DNA from: an uncultured bacterium
GTDB lineage: Bacteria; Planctomycetota; Uabimicrobiia; Uabimicrobiales; JABWCH01
Reading direction: 5' to 3'
DNA: 13,783 nt
Assembly: GCA_938003875.1 (NCBI GenBank)
Contig: CALKWO010000231.1
Coordinates: 1 to 13,783 of the forward strand
This document shows, in pieces, positions 7,652 to 13,783 of the stretch (its first letter is position 1; the number at the start of each line of letters is the position of its first letter). Position numbers and translations under genes: made by a program. The notes beneath the pieces were generated by a model. It searched no databases, had not been told where the DNA came from, and saw only the letters and a program-made list of their open reading frames with translations.

Positions 7652-10296
7652 CAAAAGAAAAAAAAACTCTTGGCTTCATAGTCTCTCATACACACTGGGA
7701 CAGGGCGTGGTATCTACCATTCCAGAGCTACCGCATGAGGTTGGTACGTATGGTAGACGACCTCCTGGATATGCTGGAAAAAAATCCTCGTTACCAGTCG
7801 TTTATGCTCGATGGACAGACCGTGATTCTGGAAGATTACCTGGCACTTCGTCCACAAAACAAAAAGAGAATCGCCTCTCTGGTCAGGGCAGGCAGGCTTT
7901 CCATTGGGCCATGGTATACACTTCCCGATCTTTTTTTACCTTGTGGCGAATCTATTGTGAGAAATCTCCAGATGGGACACAAGATATCGCATATTTTTGG
8001 CGAACCCATGAAGATAGGCTATGTTCCTGATCCTTTTGGGCACTTTGCGCAACTTCCTCAAATTCTCCAAGGCTTTGGAATTCCCTCGTTCTTGTTTATG
8101 CGCGGAGCGGATCATTTCATAGAAGAAACTGGCTCTGTTTTCCATTGGAAAGCACCTGATGGTAGTTCGGTTTTGGCTGTATATATGCGAGATGGATACC
8201 TGCCCTGTGGTGCTTTAGGACATCCTGCTGTCTTTGGGCGTTTTGATGGTCATGAACCCCTGGTTTCCGAAGCCAGGAAACGCATCGCGGAGGCTCTGTC
8301 GCTTTTATCTCCTCTGCAAAAAGAAAAAACAATCCTTCTTCCTAATGGTTGCGATCACATGCCTTTTCAGCCTGAACTCCCAGAAATCCTGGAAGCAATC
8401 AACTCAGAGGAAACGGATTTGACTCTAATCCAGGGAAAGCTTTCTGATTTTCTTGAGGCCTTGCAGTCTGAAAGGATAAAACACGAGGATATAGAAGGAG
8501 ATTTAACAGGTAACTATCATCATCCTATTCTTCTGAGCGTTTATTCCACACGTATGTATTTAAAACAGAAAAATCGCTATGCAGAAAATCTTCTCCTGAG
8601 AATTGTAGAGCCACTTCTTGCCTGTTTTGCTCAGTTTCTGCCATTGGCAGAAATGGATTCCTTCCTCTCAGAAGCCTGGAAATTGCTTTTACGCAGTCAT
8701 GCCCATGACAATATCTGCGGATGTAGCGTGGATATTGTTCATCGGGAAGATGAGGTCCGTTTTGATGAAGTCATCGAGATAGGGAAGGCCATTATTACAG
8801 AAAGTCTGGAATCTCTCATCAAATCAGGCCTCCAGGAAACAGGCAGTGCAGAAAGTTTGCACTCTGATGTATTTCTCTTTAACCCTCATCCTTTTTCTAT
8901 AAAGACCAGGGTTCGTATTCCTGTTTTGTTTCCTAATCCAGGAGGAGAATGGGCCAAGGCAACAGAGGAAAAAGAATTGATCAGTATTTCAGGCAAAGGG
9001 AGCAGTTTCCCTGTTCTTGTAGAATTTTCCGAAGAGAGAGTAGCTCGGTCGGCTTTTTTGGAAACGACCTGGGGCAGACGTTACCATGTTGCTCTGGATG
9101 TAGAAATGCCAGGTCTCTCCTATGACATAGTGCGTATAGAAGAAACCCCCAAAAAAGCAATGACAAAGCAAAAAACAGAAAATATTTTTCTGGAAAACAA
9201 CCGCTTCCTGATTCTGGCAGAAGAAAGTACCCTTCATGTTGTGGACAAAGTATCCAGACAAAAATGGACAAACCCCATTGGCCTGGAATATGAGGCAGAC
9301 AAAGGAGATACCTATTCGTTTAGCCCTGTGCCTGGAAGCAAACCCGTAGAGGCTCAACTAAAAAGCATACATTGGCATCCCTATAGATCCGAAACCATCC
9401 TGGCTATATATTCTCTTTATATACCAGAAAAATCCGATATTCTGAGCATTGAAGTTTCCCTCTCTATTGCAGAATGCGAAGGGATAGAATACCAAATCGA
9501 ATACCAAAATAATCTTTCACAATGCCGTCTGAGAGCCATATTTCCCATCGGCTTTAAAACAGAATCTTTGAGGGCAGATGGACACTTCCGCATTGCAGAC
9601 CGAGCAATACCTCCTTTTCGCGAGCCTATCAAAAGGCCCTACCCTGGCGAGATTCCCTATGATACATTCCACCAGGGGGACTTTGTCTATGCAGAAAACA
9701 ACGATATGCGTGTATGGCTTGCCAATAGAGGAAATCCTGAAATATCGCTGCTACATCGCATGGATTCAAGCTACTTTGCCATCACACTCCACCGCTCGGT
9801 CGGCAGCCTGTCTGTCTATGGAGGCAGCATTCGTCAATGCCAGGCAGGACCTGAAATCCCTACCCCAGAGGCACAATGCCTGAGGGCTTTTACTCATCAT
9901 ATTGCCTGGGGAATAGGATTTTTCACCCCAGAAGAAGTCAGACAACAAGCTCTATCGTTTTCCTGTCCGCCCTGGACGCAGGAAATGCCCTATCTTGCCT
10001 ACTGGAAAAAACAGGGAAATACACCCCGCTTTCAAGACTTTCTTACAATGGAAAACCCTAATGTTGCTCTGGATTCATGCAGACCATGGAATAAACAAGG
10101 CATTGTTTTGAGAATTCACAATATTTCTGGGGAAAGGCAGATCGCTGCTTTGAAAACAAAATTCAAGATAGAAAAATACTGCACTACAGATTTGCATGAA
10201 CAGTGGAATAAAAACACAGAGCAAAAGATAGAAAAAAAAACGATCCTCCTTTCCCTTAGGCCCTTTGAGATAGCAACGATTCTTTGTAAAAGGTGA
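7648..10296 (+). CDS. Glycoside hydrolase family 38 alpha-mannosidase, mannosylglycerate hydrolase-like
   Basis: A predicted retaining, metal-dependent alpha-mannosidase of 882 residues, close to the length of E. coli MngB (about 877). Motifs in order are: SHTHWDRAW (His16 and Asp18, predicted metal ligands), LDGQTVILEDYL, GRLSIGPWY, YVPDPFGH (Asp128, predicted nucleophile and metal ligand), LLPNGCDHMP, and RSHAHDNICGCSVD (His353 ligand). The C-terminal beta domains include GDTYSFSP at 553-560. The usual HTHWDREW has Ala instead of Glu. The start is GTG at 7648 with GGAGG (7637-7641) 6 bases ahead; it overlaps the upstream TGA as GTGA. The open frame extends upstream to 7525, but that part lies in another frame of the oxidoreductase gene and is not used. 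No signal peptide is seen, so it acts in the cytoplasm on an imported oligosaccharide or glycoside. MngB itself acts on phospho-mannosylglycerate imported by a PTS; no PTS gene is here, so the exact substrate is open. Confidence 0.93.
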   Translation: MTKEKKTLGFIVSHTHWDRAWYLPFQSYRMRLVRMVDDLLDMLEKNPRYQSFMLDGQTVILEDYLALRPQNKKRIASLVRAGRLSIGPWYTLPDLFLPCGESIVRNLQMGHKISHIFGEPMKIGYVPDPFGHFAQLPQILQGFGIPSFLFMRGADHFIEETGSVFHWKAPDGSSVLAVYMRDGYLPCGALGHPAVFGRFDGHEPLVSEARKRIAEALSLLSPLQKEKTILLPNGCDHMPFQPELPEILEAINSEETDLTLIQGKLSDFLEALQSERIKHEDIEGDLTGNYHHPILLSVYSTRMYLKQKNRYAENLLLRIVEPLLACFAQFLPLAEMDSFLSEAWKLLLRSHAHDNICGCSVDIVHREDEVRFDEVIEIGKAIITESLESLIKSGLQETGSAESLHSDVFLFNPHPFSIKTRVRIPVLFPNPGGEWAKATEEKELISISGKGSSFPVLVEFSEERVARSAFLETTWGRRYHVALDVEMPGLSYDIVRIEETPKKAMTKQKTENIFLENNRFLILAEESTLHVVDKVSRQKWTNPIGLEYEADKGDTYSFSPVPGSKPVEAQLKSIHWHPYRSETILAIYSLYIPEKSDILSIEVSLSIAECEGIEYQIEYQNNLSQCRLRAIFPIGFKTESLRADGHFRIADRAIPPFREPIKRPYPGEIPYDTFHQGDFVYAENNDMRVWLANRGNPEISLLHRMDSSYFAITLHRSVGSLSVYGGSIRQCQAGPEIPTPEAQCLRAFTHHIAWGIGFFTPEEVRQQALSFSCPPWTQEMPYLAYWKKQGNTPRFQDFLTMENPNVALDSCRPWNKQGIVLRIHNISGERQIAALKTKFKIEKYCTTDLHEQWNKNTEQKIEKKTILLSLRPFEIATILCKR

Positions 10297-10343
10297 CGCT
10301 ACAAAAATCTCTCGATCCATTTAGATGCTATCCATCAAAGACG

Positions 10344-10401
10344 CAGGGATTGCGCTGGCGTTAGACTTTTTAGCAAACACGACTTTTTCGGCGCAACCCT
10401 G
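10344..10401. repeat. GC-rich imperfect inverted repeat downstream of the GH38 gene
   Basis: CAGGGATTGCGC (10344-10355) pairs with GCGCAACCCTG (10391-10401), an 11-bp stem with one bulged A and a 35-base loop. The loop region includes a direct repeat GACTTTTT (starting at about 10364 and 10381). No U-tract follows, so it is a poor intrinsic terminator. It is more GC-rich than its surroundings and could be a REP-like repeat or a remnant of an element. Bases 10297-10343 around it show nothing recognisable. Confidence 0.5.
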
Positions 10402-10475
10402 AGGCTACAATCTATTGCAAGACAAAATTTTAAAACTTAACACCAATAATTTAAGAGATTTTTCTTCCAATAAAA

Positions 10476-10505
10476 ATTCGTGTTTATTCGTGTCCATTCG
10501 CGGTT
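10476..10505 (+). repeat. Three tandem 10-bp units, ATTCG-type dispersed repeat
   Basis: Three consecutive decamers are visible: ATTCGTGTTT, ATTCGTGTCC and ATTCGCGGTT. The wording resembles the short intergenic repeats related to ttcgtgtccattcgtgg that recur in many environmental bacterial genomes; that resemblance is from memory. It lies outside the MITE-like element that follows. No coding role is seen: the small open frame 10415-10603 that runs across it has no independent support. Confidence 0.65.
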
Positions 10506-10561
10506 ACGCCCGTTTCTTGTCTGTAAAAAAATGCAGGCTGTCATGCCTTCATTCTCTCTTG

Positions 10562-10570
10562 TTTATAGTG
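10562..10570 (+). repeat. Left flanking direct repeat, putative target-site duplication
   Basis: TTTATAGTG immediately precedes the left terminal inverted repeat at 10571 and is repeated exactly at 10791-10799 immediately after the right one. The identity continues for a tenth base (G), which on the left belongs to the terminal repeat. Confidence 0.7.
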
Positions 10571-10790
10571 GGCATCGGTCCAAAAAACGATAGAAGCCTA
10601 TAGATTCAGATAAAAGTCCGTTTGACAAATTTTGTATGATTCGTTATCGTTATCTTTATCATTCTCATTATCGAAATAACAGCATTTATTTGTGTTTCTC
10701 TTGATAAAGATAACGATAAGGATAAAGATAACGAATCGATTATGATGATTAAATTGTCAATCGAACCCTACTTCATTTTGGACCGATGCC
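10571..10790. mobile_element. 220-bp MITE-like non-autonomous element
   Basis: Perfect 15-bp terminal inverted repeats GGCATCGGTCCAAAA (10571-10585 and, inverted, 10776-10790) bound a 220-base segment flanked by 9-bp direct repeats. Inside is a second nested palindrome. TTGACAAATTT (10622-10632) faces AAATTGTCAA (10751-10760). GATTCGTTATC (10638-10648) pairs with GATAACGAATC (10727-10737), and GTTATCTTTATC (10649-10660) pairs with GATAAAGATAAC (10703-10714). The right arm carries 12 extra bases, two hexamer units. No protein is encoded. It lies between convergent genes, so the hairpin could also stop transcription from both sides. The mobilising transposase is not in the window. Nine-base duplications are typical of IS1 and parts of the IS4 group, but I cannot assign a family. 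Confidence 0.72.
10703..10732 (+). repeat. Five tandem GATAAN hexamers inside the element
   Basis: The units are GATAAA, GATAAC, GATAAG, GATAAA and GATAAC with no interruption, followed by GAATCG. The opposite arm at 10638-10672 contains the inverse TTATCN units in degraded form, with the TTCTCA variant. The difference of exactly two units between the arms points to hexamer gain or loss by slippage or recombination. Confidence 0.75.
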
Positions 10791-10799
10791 TTTATAGTG
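10791..10799 (+). repeat. Right flanking direct repeat, putative target-site duplication
   Basis: TTTATAGTG abuts the right terminal inverted repeat that ends at 10790, and is identical to 10562-10570. The next base (G10800) also matches, so the duplication may be 9 or 10 bp. Confidence 0.7.
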
Positions 10800-10822
10800 G
10801 CTAAAAATCAAAGCATATTATG

Positions 10823-10836
10823 GCCTATAAATAGGC
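10823..10836. other. Short palindrome over the 3' end of the minus-strand gene
   Basis: GCCTAT-AA-ATAGGC is a 6-bp perfect stem that overlaps the TAG stop codon (10825-10827) of the minus-strand gene. It is too short and without a U-tract, so termination by it alone is doubtful. Termination may depend on the larger hairpin element at 10571-10790. Confidence 0.3.
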
Positions 10837-13566
10837 ATTCATAGTTTTTTCTCTGCTGAATTCTATTGCTGTATGGAATACATCGAAGGGATCTTTCCCT
10901 AAAAGAAGGAAGCATGGACATTGTGGGTTTTCATAGATAAAATATCCAGAATATCTTTTACCAAGTGCTACTATAGCAGGGAGAACTTTCCAGGCATCCT
11001 TGAAGTCAGGAGAGTTATAGGTACTTAGCAACACAAGCGCACTATATCCTTGAGGCAGATTATCAAAGGATAGATCATAGCTCCCTTGTATAATTTCTGG
11101 CCAAAAGCCTTCCTGCAAGATCTGCTCTTCTAAAATTTCTACAGCACCAATTTCTTCTCTGCCTGCCAGCACTAAGATTTTACCAGTGTATTCCTGCTCT
11201 GAGAGAATGGCCTGCTTTGATCTGGCTGTTTTTTGTAAATCTAGTATAATGTCGTTTTCAAAGGAATACGCTTCGCATAATTCCAAGGCATGTTCTATGA
11301 TGCTTTGCGCAAGCCAGCTTGCATCTCTCTTTCTCCATATCATATAGACACAATCCCTATAGGCTGCGATAGATTGATTAGCCTGCAAGTTTTTTTTCTC
11401 TTCTTGTGATTCTTCTTTTGCCGATTTCTCGTAAACCATTCCAAGCCTCCTGAGCGATTCTATTTCTATCTGTTTCATGCCAGGAATTTCCAGATTTTGG
11501 TTGATATATTGTATATTGCTATGCAATATCCGTGCTGCGTGGAAATATTCTTTAGACTGCCTTGCATAATGAGATGCTCTCAAATAGTTGATGGAAGCAA
11601 GAAGGTGGTTTTCTCTCATGCGATGGGCTTTTTTTTCGTATAGCGCATATAGCTTGGATTCTACATTGGCGATTAAGGATGCTTTTTGCAACTCTTGGTA
11701 GAAAAAAATTTGGTTTTGATAGTCTTTTCTGGGAAGAATATCCAGTGTAACAAGATGAAAAAAGAAAAGGATATCTTCTCTAGGATAAGCCTTTTTGTTC
11801 CATTGACAAACCTTGAGAAGATAGAGCACCAAAGGCCCAAACAAGGGGAAAAAAGTGTGAGGAGAATAGAAATAGACCATCTTTCTGACAATGTTTTGCA
11901 TTTCTTTATTAAAGATAGCCTCCGCTTCATCCAGGGCAACCATACGATATAAGGAGATAATACGATATAGGCTTTCTTTGATTCCCTCAATGGTTTGCTT
12001 TTTCCTTTTGTTGATATTGGATTGAATAAAAAGCGAAAGGCTTGCCTGGATTTTTTGAAAAGAAAGCTTTTTGGTATTTTCTGGATTCTGTGGTGTGGGA
12101 TGAAAGACTTCCACTATGCCTTTCTTTTCTTCTTCCAGCATATCTCGTAATTCAGGAAAGGACTTTGCCGCTTCTCTGTAAAATTCATAGGATTCCTCGT
12201 AGCAGCCTGATAGTTCCGCATTCCAGCCTGCCTGAAGGAAAGAATTTAATGAATCTTGTGGTTCTGTACTATTTTTAAGATAGTGAAGAGAAAAATAGGA
12301 TGGTAGCTTTCTATCCTGAAGGCATATTGCCCAGTTTGCATGAATCTCCTGTTTATCAGCAAGGGGGATTTCTCTTAATATGGCTTCTCTTTGTTTTTCA
12401 TTAGAAAAAACCAGGGTGTTTTTATCAGGATATTGCTGTAGAATACCTTTTTGTATAGATTGCTGCAATATCTCCTGCCATTTTTCTTCACTGTAGTCCA
12501 AAGTACTTTGCCATAGATCCCAGGATAAAGGGCCTATAAAACAAGCAGCATATTGCAATGCTTTCCAGCAATCGGCGGGGATGTCTTCCAGATTCTGCTT
12601 TAGCATTTCTTCCAGATACACAGGTAAAACAATCTCTTCTTCTGCATATTTCAATTCCCATTTTTTCCCATTATGAAACAAAATATTTTGAGAAAGGTAT
12701 AAAATCGTCTGGCATAAAGAAAAAAGATTTCCCTGGGTAAGCTCTAATAAACGATTCAAAAGCCGATCTGAAAACCGCAAGTTTAGAAGCTTCTTAATGA
12801 TATTGATGCAATTTTTTTCATCTATGGGAAGAAAATCCAGGATTTCCATCCGTTGTGCGATTTCCTGAAGCATTTGTCTTGGATCTCTCCCTGAGATTTT
12901 CGGCCTTACACTTCTTTGCAGTGCCTGGATTTGCATAATGGCAGGAACGTTAGGCCCACGAAGCTCTAAAGGCAATTCAGGATTGTCCAACATTTCAGGA
13001 CATCCAGTAAAAAGAAAAAGAATGGGCTTGCCAGAAAAAGCATCCAATAAATAAATTAAAAGCTTTAGAGTCGCCAGATCTGCATTCTGTATATCTTCAA
13101 GGTAAAGAACACAGGGAAGCTTTTCTTCTAAAAATTGGGCGAACTCTATAAACAATGAATTCTCAATCCCCTCTGCCTGGATGGATTTCCCCTTTTTCTG
13201 GGTGAATCGCCTTGTGATTTTTCCCGTTGAGCCTTTATATAAAAAATGTTCCAATCCATCAAAGGCCTGAGAAATTTTTTGTTCGCTTTTTTGGCTAAAT
13301 TTCTGAAAAAACTCTGAAAACTCATGTACAAACAGGCTATAAGGAGAGAATAGCGGCTGGTTTAGCCCCCTGCCATAATAGCAAGGGATTTCACTTTTAG
13401 AAAGGGTATATCTTAGAAGCAAATTTTGTCCAAAATCTTTTTCGCTTCTAATAAAAAGAGCATCCCCTTTTCTATCTTTTAATTTCAGAAGTTTCTCTTC
13501 TATGGTATTTTTTTCTTTTTCTTTTTCTAGCAGAAAAAGCATTTCTAGCAATTTGGGTATTTCCAT
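10825..13566 (-). CDS. AAA_16/STAND-like protein with degenerate Walker A and a C-terminal alpha/beta domain
   Basis: A 913-residue, predicted cytoplasmic protein. Residues 30-290 follow the layout of AAA_16 NTPase modules found in STAND regulators and planctomycete kinase fusions. These are a GRGL segment (65-68), a Walker B-like VLYLEDIQNADLATLKLL (153-170), ILFLFTG (182-188), and a TQGNLFSL segment (277-284) that matches the usual GNPF motif. Where the P-loop GxxGxGK[ST] is expected, the sequence reads FIRSEKDFGQNLL (38-50), so ATP binding by that loop is unlikely. Residues about 300-790 are helical, possibly TPR-like, in poor repeats. Residues 794-913 form an alternating hydrophobic alpha/beta domain (KILVLAG, ALVLLST, GYFIYENP, CFLLLG) with receiver-like rhythm but no phosphoacceptor Asp after the middle strand. 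The N-terminal protein kinase or DNA-binding domain usually fused to this module is absent. The start at ATG 13566 has AAAGGA 6 bases upstream; the in-frame TTG at 13587 is less likely. The specific function is unknown. Confidence 0.82.
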   Translation of the reverse strand: MEIPKLLEMLFLLEKEKEKNTIEEKLLKLKDRKGDALFIRSEKDFGQNLLLRYTLSKSEIPCYYGRGLNQPLFSPYSLFVHEFSEFFQKFSQKSEQKISQAFDGLEHFLYKGSTGKITRRFTQKKGKSIQAEGIENSLFIEFAQFLEEKLPCVLYLEDIQNADLATLKLLIYLLDAFSGKPILFLFTGCPEMLDNPELPLELRGPNVPAIMQIQALQRSVRPKISGRDPRQMLQEIAQRMEILDFLPIDEKNCINIIKKLLNLRFSDRLLNRLLELTQGNLFSLCQTILYLSQNILFHNGKKWELKYAEEEIVLPVYLEEMLKQNLEDIPADCWKALQYAACFIGPLSWDLWQSTLDYSEEKWQEILQQSIQKGILQQYPDKNTLVFSNEKQREAILREIPLADKQEIHANWAICLQDRKLPSYFSLHYLKNSTEPQDSLNSFLQAGWNAELSGCYEESYEFYREAAKSFPELRDMLEEEKKGIVEVFHPTPQNPENTKKLSFQKIQASLSLFIQSNINKRKKQTIEGIKESLYRIISLYRMVALDEAEAIFNKEMQNIVRKMVYFYSPHTFFPLFGPLVLYLLKVCQWNKKAYPREDILFFFHLVTLDILPRKDYQNQIFFYQELQKASLIANVESKLYALYEKKAHRMRENHLLASINYLRASHYARQSKEYFHAARILHSNIQYINQNLEIPGMKQIEIESLRRLGMVYEKSAKEESQEEKKNLQANQSIAAYRDCVYMIWRKRDASWLAQSIIEHALELCEAYSFENDIILDLQKTARSKQAILSEQEYTGKILVLAGREEIGAVEILEEQILQEGFWPEIIQGSYDLSFDNLPQGYSALVLLSTYNSPDFKDAWKVLPAIVALGKRYSGYFIYENPQCPCFLLLGKDPFDVFHTAIEFSREKTMNAYL

Positions 13567-13783
13567 GAAAAATCCTTTTCCAGGCAAATGATCCTACGTT
13601 CCGCAGCTTCTAGGAAGAAAAAAAGTATTTTAAACGGATAGAAGTAATACTTACTCTTTACATAGTTTAAAAAAAATATGCATTTTGGGTAACCCATTAT
13701 ACTATAATAGGCTATCGTTCCTGTTCCTCCAAGATTTCGGAGTAAAAATTAAACGATAAAAGCCTAGAAATAAGCCTAAGAGA
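13567..13783. other. Upstream non-coding region of the minus-strand gene
   Basis: No gene is visible in these 217 bases. Several small symmetrical structures occur. AAGTATT at 13623-13629 is inverted at 13646-13652. AGTAA-TAC-TTACT lies at 13643-13655, and TGGGT-A-ACCCA around 13686-13696. Imperfect arms of TAGGC...ATCGTT near 13709-13719 face AACGAT...GCCTA near 13753-13767, enclosing CTCC-GGAG. This may be the operator/promoter region of the minus-strand gene, and perhaps of a plus-strand gene beyond the window edge. Confidence 0.4.
13696..13708. promoter_or_regulatory. Palindromic double -10 box
   Basis: ATTATA-C-TATAAT is a perfect 13-base palindrome that gives a consensus TATAAT on the plus strand (13703-13708) and on the minus strand (13701-13696). 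The minus-strand copy is about 130 bases ahead of the ATG at 13566. I could not find a good -35 hexamer at 16-18 bases for either strand, so this remains a candidate. Confidence 0.35.

Noticed and set aside
8989..9357. 122-codon minus-strand open frame opposite the GH38 gene
   Set aside because: It lies opposite a well-supported conserved coding region, has no family resemblance and is Cys/Phe-rich as expected for a shadow frame.
10344..10401. Integron attC site (GTTAGAC core-like heptamer at about 10360)
   Set aside because: The matching RYYYAAC partner is not present in the required position, and there is no integrase gene or cassette array.
10415..10603. Small 62-codon plus-strand open frame in the intergenic region
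   Set aside because: It runs across the decamer tandem repeat and into the left end of the MITE-like element, has no Shine-Dalgarno sequence and no recognisable sequence.
10638..10737. CRISPR array suggested by short repeated units
   Set aside because: The units are contiguous hexamers without spacers and are arranged in inverted orientation; no cas genes are present.
13567..13587. TTG start seven codons upstream for the minus-strand gene
   Set aside because: ATG at 13566 has AAAGGA 6 bases ahead, which lies inside the extended version.
1..13783. tRNA or rRNA genes
   Set aside because: No cloverleaf-like sequence with TTCGANTC/GGTTCGA arms or rRNA-conserved segments was found in the intergenic regions by eye.

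Overview
The window looks like a piece of a Gram-negative, environmental bacterial chromosome with low to moderate GC. The ribosomal protein S16 sequence, the FHA/SpoIIE-type phosphatase, the large AAA_16-like protein and the FAD-oxidoreductase/GH38 pair together recall Planctomycetota or another PVC-type lineage. That assignment rests on remembered family resemblance only and is low to moderate in confidence. No rRNA, tRNA, CRISPR array, integrase or transposase gene is visible.

Layout, left to right. (1) After about 200 very AT-rich non-coding bases comes a 1028-residue signalling protein: a degenerate FHA-like domain, a disordered linker of about 540 residues with Trp-centred repeats, a canonical FHA domain and a C-terminal PPM/SpoIIE phosphatase. 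(2) The housekeeping pair ffh-rpsP (SRP GTPase and ribosomal protein S16) overlaps by one base and ends in a long inverted repeat. The usual rimM, trmD and rplS do not follow. (3) A stand-alone endonuclease III-fold protein keeps the four [4Fe-4S] cysteines but has lost both catalytic residues, and ends in a lysine-rich tail. (4) A two-gene, translationally coupled operon with visibly higher GC encodes an FAD-dependent oxidoreductase (PF12831-like) and a GH38 alpha-mannosidase of the mannosylglycerate-hydrolase type. This looks like a glycan or glycoside catabolic module.

(5) A 528-base intergenic region between convergent genes holds three unrelated repeat structures: a GC-rich imperfect hairpin, a three-unit 10-bp tandem repeat, and a 220-bp MITE-like element. 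The MITE-like element has 15-bp perfect terminal inverted repeats, 9-bp flanking direct repeats, and an inner palindrome built from GATAAN hexamers. (6) On the minus strand is a 913-residue protein resembling the AAA_16/STAND ATPase part of planctomycete-type kinase or regulator proteins. Its Walker A is destroyed, its Walker B is intact, and it carries a C-terminal alpha/beta domain of unknown function. (7) The last 217 bases are non-coding upstream sequence of that gene, with a symmetrical double -10-like palindrome.

The genes do not form one obvious pathway. The strongest leads are the MITE-like element, the predicted catalytically dead endonuclease III homologue, the oxidoreductase-GH38 pair, and the pseudo-ATPase.
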